From: Burkholderia sp. D-99
Lineage (GTDB): Bacteria; Pseudomonadota; Gammaproteobacteria; Burkholderiales; Burkholderiaceae
Direction: 5' to 3'
Assembly: GCF_011605345.1 (NCBI RefSeq)
Contig: NZ_JAAOXM010000013.1
Span: forward strand, 1 to 64,000
Length of the DNA: 64,000 nucleotides
Shown piece by piece: positions 37,470 through 48,310 of the stretch; positions within the stretch are counted from its first letter, which is position 1; each line of letters begins with the position of its first letter. Made by a program: the position numbers and the translations under genes. Under the pieces are notes generated by a model. It made no database searches. It was not told where the DNA came from and saw nothing but the letters and a program-made list of their open reading frames with translations.

Positions 37470-38816
37470 GTGACGGTCTACCAAACAATGAAAAACACAC
37501 TGATTGCATTCGCGATTGCCATCTGCACCATGACTTTCGCATCGCTTGCGAGCGCGAGCGGCACGATCGAGCTCGCGGTCGGCGCGCAGCGGCAGCTTTC
37601 GGCGGGCCGTACGTTGCAGCGCGTCGCGGTCGGCGATCCGGCAATCGCCGACGTGCTGATCATGAAGGGCAGCCGCTCGGGTTCCGTGCTGCTGACGGCG
37701 AAAGCGCCTGGCGCGACGAATGTGATGCTGTGGGAGCGCGGTCACGAGGACCCGACCGTCTGGAACGTCGAGGTCGTCGACGCGGCAGCGCAAGCGGTGC
37801 TCGACGGTTCCACGCCGCGCGTGAATGCATACGGTGGCACGGCCGTGCTGCAGGGCTCGTCGGCGACGCTCGATGCGCATGCGCGTGCGGCCGCGGTCGG
37901 CAAGAACATGAGCGGGAAGGGCGCCGTGATCGATCGCTCGACGATCGCGGGCAAGAGTGTCGTGCAGGTCGACGTGCGGGTCGTCGAATTCAGCCGCTCG
38001 GTGCTCAAGCAGGTCGGGTTCAATTTCTTCAAGCAGAGCAACGGCTTTTCGTTCGGATCGTTCTCGCCAGGCGGCGTGCAATCGTATAACGGTGGGTCCC
38101 CCGGCACGGCGGGCTACATTCCTACCCTCGGTTCGCCCGTTTCGTCCGCGTTCAATCTGGTCGTGAATGCCGCGGGACGCGGGATCTTCGCCGACCTGTC
38201 GCTGCTCGAATCGAACAATCTCGCCCGCGTGCTCGCGGAGCCGACGCTCGTCGCGTTGTCCGGTCAGAGCGCGAGCTTCCTCGCCGGCGGCGAGATTCCC
38301 GTGCCGTCGCCGCAAGGGCTCGGCTCGACCGCCATCCAGTGGAAGCAGTACGGTGTCGGACTGTCGCTGACGCCCACGGTGCTGAGCCCGCAGCGGATCG
38401 CGTTGAAGGTTGCGCCCGAATCGAGCCAGCTTGATTACGTGAATAGCGTGACGATCAGCGGCGTTGCGGTGCCGGGGATCACGACGCGCCGTGCCGACAC
38501 GACGGTCGAGCTCGGCGACGGCGAGAGCTTCGTGATTGGCGGCCTGATCGATCGCCAGACGATGTCGAACGTAAGCAAGGTGCCGCTGCTCGGTGATTTG
38601 CCGATCATCGGTACGTTCTTCAAGAATCTGAACTATCAGCAGAACGACAAGGAATTGTTGTTCATCGTGACGCCGCATCTCGTCGCGCCGATCGCGAAGG
38701 GAGCGGTATTGCCCGCGACGCCCGGTGAACTGTCCGAGCAGCGTGACGGGCCGGTCTGGAAATCGTATTTGGGCGGAGCGGCATCGCCGGATGCGGCTCC
38801 GGGTTTTTCGAAATGA
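37470..38816 (+). CDS. cpaC: Flp pilus secretin CpaC/RcpA
   Basis: The outer-membrane secretin through which the pilus passes. I chose the GTG at 37470, with AAAGGG 5 bases upstream, giving 448 residues and a signal peptide ending in SLASA; an ATG at 37488 is the alternative. A pilus-secretin N-domain (about 30-110) and a BON-like segment come first. The secretin core includes LVALSGQSASFLAGGEIPVP and a late V-P-L-L-G-D-L-P-I-I-G block. The C-terminus is short. Confidence 0.9.
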   Translation: MTVYQTMKNTLIAFAIAICTMTFASLASASGTIELAVGAQRQLSAGRTLQRVAVGDPAIADVLIMKGSRSGSVLLTAKAPGATNVMLWERGHEDPTVWNVEVVDAAAQAVLDGSTPRVNAYGGTAVLQGSSATLDAHARAAAVGKNMSGKGAVIDRSTIAGKSVVQVDVRVVEFSRSVLKQVGFNFFKQSNGFSFGSFSPGGVQSYNGGSPGTAGYIPTLGSPVSSAFNLVVNAAGRGIFADLSLLESNNLARVLAEPTLVALSGQSASFLAGGEIPVPSPQGLGSTAIQWKQYGVGLSLTPTVLSPQRIALKVAPESSQLDYVNSVTISGVAVPGITTRRADTTVELGDGESFVIGGLIDRQTMSNVSKVPLLGDLPIIGTFFKNLNYQQNDKELLFIVTPHLVAPIAKGAVLPATPGELSEQRDGPVWKSYLGGAASPDAAPGFSK

Positions 38817-38876
38817 GTGCGATGCATCGCGAGTCGCGACGTATCGTCACGCCTTGCGTAATCGGGGGTGTTCAAC

Positions 38877-40151
38877 ATGAACGCGCGAATCCAATCATTG
38901 TGTGAACCCGCCGTGACAGACTATTTCGTTTGCGCATCGCAACAGGAGGCGCATGTCCGCTGGCTGGCGGATTCGCTCATATCGGCCGGTGCGGTCGAGG
39001 CGGCGTCACTTGAGCCGGGCGTGCTCGCGCAGCGCATCACGGGTCTCAATCCCGCGCTCGTCTTCATTGATTTTTCAGGCGGCAGCACGGCGGCGAGCGT
39101 GGCAGCCGCGGCGGTACGCGCATCCCATCCGGGGCTGCCGATTGTCGCGCTCGGCTCACTTGCCCAGCCGGAGAGCACGCTCGCCGCATTGCGCGCCGGC
39201 GTGCGCGATTTCATCGACGTGTCGGCCGCGGCGGAGGATGCGTTGCGCACGACGCGCGGGCTGCTCGCGAACGTCGGCGAGCCGGCAAGTCGTCACGGCA
39301 AGCTCGTCGCGTTGCTCGGTGCCCGTGCGGGCATGGGCGTGAGCACGCTCGCAGCGAATCTTGCCGTGTTGCTGCAGAAGCGTGCGGTGAGCCCGGCGGC
39401 GGGCGGCGAGTCGAATGGCGGCACACCGGCCGGCCGCCAGACCGCGCTCGTCGACCTGGGGCTGCCGGCAGGCGACGGCGCGCTGTTCCTGAATACCCGC
39501 TGCGAATTTCATTTCATCGATGCGGTTCACAACCTGCGCCGAATCGACCGGACCTTCGTCAACACCGCGCTGACCCGGCATGAGAGCGGCGTTGCATTGA
39601 CGACGCTGCCGGCCGATCTCGGCGGGCTGCGCGACGTTTCGTATGCTTCATGTGCCGGATTGCTGAACCGGTTTCGCGCGTTCTTCGATCAGCAGATCGT
39701 CGATCTCGGTGGCTTTTCGAACCGCGAGTTCGTTGCGCAGATTACGAACTCGGCCGATGAAGCGTGGCTTGTCTGCGATCAGGGCGTCGCGTCGATCGTG
39801 TCCGCTGCCGATCTGCTCACCGGGCTGCGTGATGCGGGTGTCGACACCGATCGTGTACGGCTCGTCGTCAACCAGTACGATCCCGCACTTGATCTGACGC
39901 CGGCACAGATTGCCGAACGTCTCGGCCTGGCGCTGGTGGGTACGTTGCCGTCGCGCCGCGTCGCGATCGGCCATGCGGCAAACCAGGGCCGGCTCATCGT
40001 CGACATGACGGAGCGCGACCCGTACGTGCGTGCGCTCGAGTCGCTCGCCGCGCGGCTGCCAGGCGTGTCGGTCAGATCGTCCGCCGCGCGTCCGGCATCC
40101 GGCCTGTCCGCGCTGAAGCGCTTCATTCAACCCTCGTCCAAGCGGTCGTAA
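38877..40151 (+). CDS. tadZ: pilus localisation ATPase-like protein TadZ/CpaE
   Basis: A 424-residue protein with an N-terminal receiver-like domain (about 10-135) and a MinD/ParA-like domain. The deviant Walker A is degenerate: G-A-R-A-G-M-G-V-S-T where active relatives have K-G-G-x-G-K/A-T, so the signature Lys is Arg and the P-loop Lys is Val. TadZ proteins place the machine at the pole, and atypical P-loops are known in the family. The ATG follows GGGGGTG. The tadA gene starts 3 bases after its stop. Confidence 0.88.
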   Translation: MNARIQSLCEPAVTDYFVCASQQEAHVRWLADSLISAGAVEAASLEPGVLAQRITGLNPALVFIDFSGGSTAASVAAAAVRASHPGLPIVALGSLAQPESTLAALRAGVRDFIDVSAAAEDALRTTRGLLANVGEPASRHGKLVALLGARAGMGVSTLAANLAVLLQKRAVSPAAGGESNGGTPAGRQTALVDLGLPAGDGALFLNTRCEFHFIDAVHNLRRIDRTFVNTALTRHESGVALTTLPADLGGLRDVSYASCAGLLNRFRAFFDQQIVDLGGFSNREFVAQITNSADEAWLVCDQGVASIVSAADLLTGLRDAGVDTDRVRLVVNQYDPALDLTPAQIAERLGLALVGTLPSRRVAIGHAANQGRLIVDMTERDPYVRALESLAARLPGVSVRSSAARPASGLSALKRFIQPSSKRS

Positions 40152-40154
40152 GCG

Positions 40155-41522
40155 ATGGCACACGACATTCAATTCGCCGACGGCGCAGCGCCGTTCCCCC
40201 AGACGCAGCAATTCCATGACATCAAGAATGCCGCGCATGAACATTTGCTGACGCGCATCGAAGAATTGGGCGCCGAGTTCGGCCGATGGTCCCGACAGGC
40301 GATCAACCAGTTTGTCGATCTCGAGATCGACAGCTTCGTGCGCCTGCGCCGCATTCCGCTCAACGAGAACGAGGTGCGGGCGATCGCCGAAGCCCTGACG
40401 AAGGAGCTTGCGGGCTTCGGGCCGATCGAGGACCTGCTCGCGGACCCGGCGGTCGAGGACATCCTGATCAACGGCTACAACGACGTGTACGTGTCGCGTC
40501 ACGGGATCCTCGCGAAGCTGCCGGTTCGCTTTACGGACAACGCGCACCTGCTGCGGATCGTGCGTCGGATCCTTGCGCCGATCGGTCGCCGTCTCGACGA
40601 GTCGAACCCGATGGTCGATGCACGGCTGCCCGACGGAGGCCGCGTGAACGTCGTGATCGAGCCGCTGTCGATCGACGGCCCGGTCGTATCGATCCGGAAA
40701 TTCCGCAAGGATCCGCTGAAGCCGTCCGATCTGCTCGGCAACGGGACGTTCAACGAAGAGATCAACACGCTGCTCCAGGCGGCGGTCGAGGCGCGCTGCA
40801 ACATTCTCGTGTCGGGCGGCACGAGTTCCGGCAAGACGTCGCTGCTCAACGCGCTCGCGTTCCACATTCCGGAGATCGAGCGTGTCGTGACGATCGAGGA
40901 TACGGCGGAGCTGTCGCTGAACCACCCGCACGTCGTGCGTCTCGAGAGCCGTCCGGGCGGTTTCGACGGTACCGGCGTCGTGTCGATTCGCGACCTGCTG
41001 CGCAATACGCTGCGGATGCGCCCGGACCGGATCATCGTCGGCGAAGTGCGCGGCGGCGAAGTGCTGGAAATGCTGCAGGCGATGAACACCGGTCACGACG
41101 GCTCGATGGGTACCGTGCACGCAAGTTCACCGCGCGAGTGCCTGTACCGTCTCGAGATGCTTGCCGGTTTCGCGGGCTTCCAGGGCACCGAGTCGAGCCT
41201 GCGCCGGCAGATTGCGAACGCAATCGACTTCATCGTGCAGATCGGTCGCCTGTCGAACGGGCGGCGGCGGATCCTGTCGATCACCGAAGTGACCGGGCTG
41301 TCCGACAACATCATCGCCACACAGGAGCTTTACCGCTACGAAGCGCGTGTGACGGCGGAGGGCGAGGAAGTCGATCACTGGGAAACGCTCGGCATTCATC
41401 CGCATTCGCCGAAGCTCGCGCGTTTCCGTCAGACGCTGACGAGCGGCGGGTTTGGCGATGGCGGGTATGGCGGCGGCTTCGGTGGTGGCGGGTTCGGTCG
41501 CGGCGGGGGCTTCAATGTATAG
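40155..41522 (+). CDS. tadA: Flp pilus assembly/secretion ATPase TadA/CpaF
   Basis: The hexameric motor ATPase of the Tad machine, 455 residues. The Walker A GGTSSGKT is at 221-228, with the Asp/His boxes between it and a late Walker B region (LRMRPDRIIVGEVRGGE). The last 25 residues are an unusual Gly/Phe-rich tail (GGGFGGGGFGRGGG core). It overlaps tadB by 8 bases, so the two are coupled. Confidence 0.93.
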   Translation: MAHDIQFADGAAPFPQTQQFHDIKNAAHEHLLTRIEELGAEFGRWSRQAINQFVDLEIDSFVRLRRIPLNENEVRAIAEALTKELAGFGPIEDLLADPAVEDILINGYNDVYVSRHGILAKLPVRFTDNAHLLRIVRRILAPIGRRLDESNPMVDARLPDGGRVNVVIEPLSIDGPVVSIRKFRKDPLKPSDLLGNGTFNEEINTLLQAAVEARCNILVSGGTSSGKTSLLNALAFHIPEIERVVTIEDTAELSLNHPHVVRLESRPGGFDGTGVVSIRDLLRNTLRMRPDRIIVGEVRGGEVLEMLQAMNTGHDGSMGTVHASSPRECLYRLEMLAGFAGFQGTESSLRRQIANAIDFIVQIGRLSNGRRRILSITEVTGLSDNIIATQELYRYEARVTAEGEEVDHWETLGIHPHSPKLARFRQTLTSGGFGDGGYGGGFGGGGFGRGGGFNV

Positions 41523-42516
41523 CGCGATGGTTTGGGTGCTGGCCTTCGCGATGCTGTGCGTCGCGGCTGCGATGATGCTGTGGCGTCACGCGGAAACCCG
41601 GCGCGTACGGACCGACGCGAAGCGCTTTATCGACAGCCGGCTTGAACCCGGCGCACGTGCCGGTGTCGCCGCGCAGGCAGCACGGCCATCGGCGGCAGGG
41701 GCCGCGCGCGCGGTGCCGACGCAGCCAGGTGCGGCACGGAGCGCATCGTCCGACACGTTCTGGAAGCATTGGTATGCGACGGCATCCGAGTATCTGACGA
41801 ACCTTGAAAGTCGCGCGGGCATCGAGGATGCACGCGGCAAGACGCTTGTCGCGCTCGTCGTGCTGGTTGCGATCGCGGCGTTCGCGGGCAATCGCGGTGG
41901 CACGCTCGCGTGCTTCGCGGCGCTTGCGTGCGGCTGTTCGATTCTCGGGGTCTGGCTCGCATCGCGAATTCAGCGGCGCAGGCTGAAGATTGTCCGGCAG
42001 ATCCCGTCGTTCCTCGACGGGATCGTGCGTCTCGTCACGCTTGGCAACAGCGTGCCGGCGGCGTTCCAGTCCGCGCTGCAGACGACCGAGGAGCCGCTTC
42101 GCGGCTGTCTCGACCACGTGTCGAGGATGCTGCGAGGCGGCGTCGAAATCGATCGCGCAATGATGCACATCGCGAAAATTTACCGGACTGAGGAGTTCGA
42201 ACTTGTCGGCTCCGTATTGCGATTGTCGGTCAAGTACGGCGGCCGCGCGGATGTGATGCTGGAACGCATGGCCGTGTTCATGCGCGATCTCGAACAGGCG
42301 GAGCGCGAGTTGACTGCGATGTCGGCGGAGACGCGGTTGTCGGCCTTTGTGCTCGTGATGTTGCCGATCGGGATCGGCAGCTTCATCATCGTGTCCAATC
42401 CGAAGTATCTGCACGGGATGTGGAACGATCCGGGTGGACGGACGCTTCTCATGTTCGCGTTCCTGTTGCAATTGGCCGGCAGTGTCTGGCTGTATCGAAT
42501 GGCTCGGCTCAGGTGA
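41515..42516 (+). CDS. tadB: Tad inner-membrane platform protein TadB
   Basis: A 333-residue member of the type II secretion system F family. Hydrophobic helices lie near the start, near 115-155 and at the C-terminus, and the GspF domain spans about 190-315 (FLDGIVRLVTLGNSVPAAFQ). The ATG at 41515 lies within the end of tadA; an earlier in-frame start would lie entirely inside tadA. With TadC it forms the platform on which TadA acts. Confidence 0.9.
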   Translation: MYSAMVWVLAFAMLCVAAAMMLWRHAETRRVRTDAKRFIDSRLEPGARAGVAAQAARPSAAGAARAVPTQPGAARSASSDTFWKHWYATASEYLTNLESRAGIEDARGKTLVALVVLVAIAAFAGNRGGTLACFAALACGCSILGVWLASRIQRRRLKIVRQIPSFLDGIVRLVTLGNSVPAAFQSALQTTEEPLRGCLDHVSRMLRGGVEIDRAMMHIAKIYRTEEFELVGSVLRLSVKYGGRADVMLERMAVFMRDLEQAERELTAMSAETRLSAFVLVMLPIGIGSFIIVSNPKYLHGMWNDPGGRTLLMFAFLLQLAGSVWLYRMARLR

Positions 42517-42520
42517 TGCT

Positions 42521-43513
42521 ATGACAGCGACTCAGATCGGAGCGATTGCCCTGGCGAGCGGCGCACTCGGCGTGCTGCTGTTCGGCATGATTGCATTGTT
42601 GCGCGCGAGTGCGGCGACGCGCGCCGAGCGCGCGCTTGTCGATGCGCTCGATCGGCGTATGGCCACGCTCGAAGCAGCGAAAGCGCGGACGGCGCCGGAC
42701 GGCGATGCGCCAGCGAAGCCCGACGTACGTCGGGGCCAGCGCGTCGAACGTATTCTCGATCGTCTGTCGGCGGCTGGTGTGCGCTGGCTCGAAACCGGAT
42801 TCGGCAAATACGTTGTCGCGGAAGAGGATCGCCGCCTGCTCGAGCAATGCGGTTACGTCGATACGCGCACGCGAGGGTTGTTCCTGAGCGCCCGGGTCGC
42901 GTGCGGGATCGGGTTGCCGCTGCTGTTCGCGATTTTCGCGAGCGGGCGGATGAAGGGCGGCATGTGGATGATCGGTATGTTTGCCGCTTTCGGGCTCGGC
43001 TTCATGTTGCCGAAGCTGTACGTGCAGCGCCGCGCGGCGGCGCGGCGGCAGAGCGTGATCGACGAACTGCCGTTGCTCGTCGACATGCTGCGTCTGTTGC
43101 AGGGCGTCGGGTTGTCGCTCGATCAGAGCCTGCAGGTCGTGACGAACGACTTTCGCGGAATGATGCCGGTACTGTCGTCGGAAATGGGAATTGCACAGCG
43201 CCAGTTCGCGGCAGGCCGGACGCGCGAGCAGTCGTTGCAGCGCCTGTCCAGCGGATTCGACAACGAGGATCTGCGCGCGATCGTGCGATTGATGGTCCAG
43301 GTCGACAAGCATGGCGGTGCGGTGCAGGAGCCGCTCAAGCAGTTCGGCGACCGGTTGCGCGAGACGCGTCGTGCGATGTTGCGTGAACGGATCGGCCGAT
43401 TGACCGTGAAGATGACTGGCGTGATGGTGTTGACGTTGCTGCCCGCCTTGCTGATCGTGACGGCCGGACCGGGTTTGCTGGCGGTGACGCATGCGCTGTC
43501 GTCGCGCCATTGA
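42521..43513 (+). CDS. tadC: Tad inner-membrane platform protein TadC
   Basis: A 330-residue paralogue of TadB. An N-terminal helix (about 8-28), two helices near 125-165, the GspF domain (DELPLLVDMLRLLQGVGLSLDQSLQVV) and a terminal helix are visible. It starts 4 bases after tadB and ends 17 bases before tadD. Confidence 0.9.
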   Translation: MTATQIGAIALASGALGVLLFGMIALLRASAATRAERALVDALDRRMATLEAAKARTAPDGDAPAKPDVRRGQRVERILDRLSAAGVRWLETGFGKYVVAEEDRRLLEQCGYVDTRTRGLFLSARVACGIGLPLLFAIFASGRMKGGMWMIGMFAAFGLGFMLPKLYVQRRAAARRQSVIDELPLLVDMLRLLQGVGLSLDQSLQVVTNDFRGMMPVLSSEMGIAQRQFAAGRTREQSLQRLSSGFDNEDLRAIVRLMVQVDKHGGAVQEPLKQFGDRLRETRRAMLRERIGRLTVKMTGVMVLTLLPALLIVTAGPGLLAVTHALSSRH

Positions 43514-43530
43514 CGGTGGAAGGAAAGACG

Positions 43531-44376
43531 ATGAAGCGGATCAGCGGGATGGCAGCGCAAATGGGGGCGGCTGCGGCAGTGGTACTGCTGCTCGGTGCGT
43601 GCGCAACCAAGGAAAACGGGTACGGCGTCAGCTCGCAGACCGAGCGGGCGGCGCTGATGCAGGCGGCCGATCAGAAGCAGTCCGTACCGGATACGCCCGG
43701 GATGTATCTGGGTCTGATCCAGCGGATGCAGGCGCAGGGGCTCTACTTTGCATCGCTCGCGCATATCGATGCATACGACAAGACATATGGCGCGATTCCG
43801 GAATCGGTCCTGTTGCGCGCGGACGCGCTGCGGATGACCGACCAGCCGGCCGCCAGCGCGGCCGTCTATACGCAACTGCTGAAAACGCCGCTTGCCGCGC
43901 GAGGCTATCGCGGGCTCGGGTTGATCGCGGGCGCGGCAGGCGATTTCGATCGCGCGGCGCAGGCGCTCGCGCAGGCATCGGAGCTTGCGCCGACCGATGC
44001 GTCGCTGCTGTCCGATCTCGCGTACGCGAAGTTGCGCAGCGGCGACATCGTCGGTGCTCGGGTGCCGTTGATGAAGGCGGCCGAACTGGATCAGCGCAAT
44101 CCCAAGATCGTCAGCAATCTTGCGCTTTATCTCATCGCGGCGGGGCGCGCTCAGGATGCTCAACGGTTGATGAATCAGCAACATCTGCCGGCGGATATCC
44201 GCAAGGACATCAATGGCGACGCCGCGAAGATCGTTGCGGCGGCACATGCGCAGCAGCGTGCGGTCGCGACGCCACCGGTGGTGTCGCGTCGTGCCGCCGC
44301 AGCGCCGATTACACCGATGGCGAACAATTTCGGCTATGACCAGACCGTGCCGCTGTTGCAGCGCTTTGCACAATGA
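43531..44376 (+). CDS. tadD: TPR lipoprotein TadD
   Basis: A 281-residue lipoprotein with the lipobox L-G-A-C near residue 23. Tetratricopeptide repeats fill about 90-215 (ARGYRGLGLIAGAAGDFDRAAQAL and following). TadD acts like a pilotin for the RcpA/CpaC secretin. GGAAGG lies 6 bases before the ATG at 43531. Confidence 0.86.
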   Translation: MKRISGMAAQMGAAAAVVLLLGACATKENGYGVSSQTERAALMQAADQKQSVPDTPGMYLGLIQRMQAQGLYFASLAHIDAYDKTYGAIPESVLLRADALRMTDQPAASAAVYTQLLKTPLAARGYRGLGLIAGAAGDFDRAAQALAQASELAPTDASLLSDLAYAKLRSGDIVGARVPLMKAAELDQRNPKIVSNLALYLIAAGRAQDAQRLMNQQHLPADIRKDINGDAAKIVAAAHAQQRAVATPPVVSRRAAAAPITPMANNFGYDQTVPLLQRFAQ

Positions 44377-44396
44377 ACAGACATCCGGGGAACGAC

Positions 44397-44723
44397 ATGA
44401 ACAATAAACACCATCGAAACGTGCGCGTGGGCCGGATCGCAGTAATTGGTGCGATCGCCTGGATCGTGGCCGGCTCGACTGTCGCTCGTGCGCAAGACGC
44501 AAATGCGCCGCACGCGTCCGACGTCGAGCGCTCCGCGAAGGAATGGCTCGCGATGCAGCGGGGCAATCGTGTTGCGGCGCCAGCGCAACCGGTGCTCGGC
44601 GACGTGGCGTCGCTCGTCTATCAACGCTATCTCGACTCGTTCAAGAACAAGATTCCTGACACGATGAATTCGCAGCTCGGTGCTGCCGGTGGCATGTCGG
44701 GTGGCGGGCAAAGCGCGCAGTAA
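44397..44723 (+). CDS. DUF3613 small exported protein of the tad cluster
   Basis: A 108-residue protein with an N-terminal hydrophobic segment ending in VARAQ (signal peptide or anchor). The conserved region SAKEWLAMQRGNRVAAPAQPVLGDVASLVYQRYLDSF matches DUF3613, a family found in tad clusters of Burkholderia and relatives. The C-terminus is Gly-rich. Role unknown; position between tadD and tadG suggests a periplasmic accessory factor. Confidence 0.75.
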   Translation: MNNKHHRNVRVGRIAVIGAIAWIVAGSTVARAQDANAPHASDVERSAKEWLAMQRGNRVAAPAQPVLGDVASLVYQRYLDSFKNKIPDTMNSQLGAAGGMSGGGQSAQ

Positions 44724-44734
44724 GCGAGACGCCG

Positions 44735-46756
44735 ATGCGCACAGATCAATCACTCGTGGCTCGGCGGCGCCGGGTTGGCTGCCGGGGCGAACGCCGTCAG
44801 CGTGGTGGCGCCGCGATCATGGCGACGATTTTCCTGGCGATAGCGGTCATCGTGCTGGGCGCGACCGATATCGGTCGCTACTATGCCGAACGACGCCATA
44901 TGCAGTCGGCTGCCGATACGGCCGCGCTGTCCGCCGTGACGCAGGTCGCCAGCGACGCCAATTGCACGGCCGCAACGAATGCGGTCAATCAAGTCACGAA
45001 CGTACCGGCAAGCCTGCTGTCGGGAAAGGCCACTGCAACCGTGACGTGCGGGATCTGGAGCCCGCCGCCAACCAGCGGCGCGAGCGCCCAGTTCACGCGC
45101 ACCTCGGGAGCAACGCCGTCCCCCATTAACCAATGCGCCGGCTTGTCAGGCGGAACGGTCAGCGCCGGGCAATCGGTCAACGCCGTGTGCGTGACCGTTT
45201 CCGAGCGGGTAAGCGGGATTTTTATCAATAACGCAACCATCAGCGCGTCGGCCATTGCCAAGAGCGTGCCGACCGATACCTTTACGTTGACCACGTCGTT
45301 GGCGGCGTTGAACGGCGGGTTGGCCAATCAGTTGCTGCAGGTGCTGACGGGGTCACCCAACGCGCTGAGCCTGCAGGCTGTCGACTATCAGGGGCTCGCA
45401 CAAGTCAACCTGAAGCTGGCCGGCATTCTCGCCAATTTGCCGGTCGGCACGAGCACGTCCGTGTTGAATGGCACCGTAACGCTTGGCCAACTGGCCAACG
45501 CGACAGTGCAGGCGGCGACGCAGCAGAATCTGGTCGGGGTGAACCTGAACGTTCTGAATGCCATCGTCGCCGCGTTGTGTTCCAACAGCGTGTGCGGTGG
45601 TCCGAAAATCGCACTTGGGCAACTGGTTTCGGCTGCGACTGCAACGGGAAGCTCCGCTGTCAATGCCAGTGTCAATGCGCTCGGATTGCTGTCGACGGCA
45701 TTGCAGATAGCGAACGGCACCAATCCGGTCACGATCCCCAGCATTACCGTTCAGACGCCGACCGCACTCGCACCGTTGCTGAATGCGACTGTATCGGGTT
45801 CCGTGTCGCTCGCGGGGACACCGCCGGCCACGGCGAGCGGTCCTCCCGGTCCGACGAATTGCGGAACGACCAATTGTTCGACGAACACGTCGACCGCGCA
45901 GGGGAACGTGTTCCTCAATACGTCGATCTCGCTGCTGTCGACATGCCCCAACGGCTCGTTGGTCTATCCGGGGGGCACTTGTTCATCAGGCAAGTCAACG
46001 TCGCTTGCCGCCGTTCAACTGCCGATCACCGCATATGTGGCGCCGGCAACGGCGGGCCTCGCGTCCGTCACCTGTACCGCGAACGGTACGAAGACCGCGC
46101 AGGTGAATGTACAGACTGGGGTGGTTGCCGTGTACATAGGCGGTTCGGCGAATACGCCGATCAACCTCAACGCGCCATCCGGATATACGGCCGGCAGCGG
46201 AACCCCGATCACGCTGGTATCCGTGAACCTGCAGAGCCTGCTCAGCCTGCTGGGACTCAATACCGTGATTTCAGCGCTCAACGTGTTGACGCTGGGGCTT
46301 ATCAACCTGAATCAGATATCCGTCAATATCAATCTGCAGCCTGGACAGCTGACGGTTCCCGTTGCCAATCAGACGCCGACTCCGCTGACGTTCACGTATC
46401 CTGGCCCAGGGGCATCCGGTTCGCCGAGTCCGGCATCGCCGTACATGCTGAGCACGGGAACCGATCAGTTTCTGTCACCCGCGGTTCAGGGTATTGTCGG
46501 CAGCGGCCTGTCGATCTCGGTGTCGGCGAGTGGCGGACTGGTATCGGTGCTGGCCGGTATCTTGAATCCGTTGCTGGATATTCTGACGGGGCCGCTTCTG
46601 TCTGCATTGGGAAGCACACTCGTTCCGCTGCTCCTGCAGCCTGTCGATTCTCTCCTGACCTCCGTCACGGGCCTGCTCGGTCTGAGCCTGGGGAATGCCT
46701 ATGTCACGAACACACCGGACTCGATCAAATGCGGCAACCCTATGCTGGTCCAATAA
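44735..46756 (+). CDS. tadG: TadG-like pilus assembly protein
   Basis: A 673-residue protein with the TadG start: a basic stretch, then R-Q-R-G-G-A-A-I-M-A-T-I-F-L-A-I-A membrane helix, then RRHMQSAADTAALSAVTQ (the TadG/DUF2134 motif). The rest is a Thr/Ser/Asn/Leu-rich exported domain with many Cys, ending in Leu-rich segments (LLGLNTVISALNVLTLGLINL). The von Willebrand A domain of classical TadG was not recognised. It closes the structural part of the cluster. Confidence 0.75.
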   Translation: MRTDQSLVARRRRVGCRGERRQRGGAAIMATIFLAIAVIVLGATDIGRYYAERRHMQSAADTAALSAVTQVASDANCTAATNAVNQVTNVPASLLSGKATATVTCGIWSPPPTSGASAQFTRTSGATPSPINQCAGLSGGTVSAGQSVNAVCVTVSERVSGIFINNATISASAIAKSVPTDTFTLTTSLAALNGGLANQLLQVLTGSPNALSLQAVDYQGLAQVNLKLAGILANLPVGTSTSVLNGTVTLGQLANATVQAATQQNLVGVNLNVLNAIVAALCSNSVCGGPKIALGQLVSAATATGSSAVNASVNALGLLSTALQIANGTNPVTIPSITVQTPTALAPLLNATVSGSVSLAGTPPATASGPPGPTNCGTTNCSTNTSTAQGNVFLNTSISLLSTCPNGSLVYPGGTCSSGKSTSLAAVQLPITAYVAPATAGLASVTCTANGTKTAQVNVQTGVVAVYIGGSANTPINLNAPSGYTAGSGTPITLVSVNLQSLLSLLGLNTVISALNVLTLGLINLNQISVNINLQPGQLTVPVANQTPTPLTFTYPGPGASGSPSPASPYMLSTGTDQFLSPAVQGIVGSGLSISVSASGGLVSVLAGILNPLLDILTGPLLSALGSTLVPLLLQPVDSLLTSVTGLLGLSLGNAYVTNTPDSIKCGNPMLVQ

Positions 46757-46849
46757 ATGCCTGAACGTTCAGTCAACAAGGCAGGCAGCGTCGTTGCCGC
46801 CTGCAACCGCTCACTGAGCTGCAATGCCAAGCAACTCGTCAATTACTGA

Positions 46850-48256
<1,407 letters not shown>

Positions 48257-48310
48257 TTAATGAGATAAAATCGCGCTGAATTACAACGACTCGGGCGGGA
48301 ATAGAACTTC

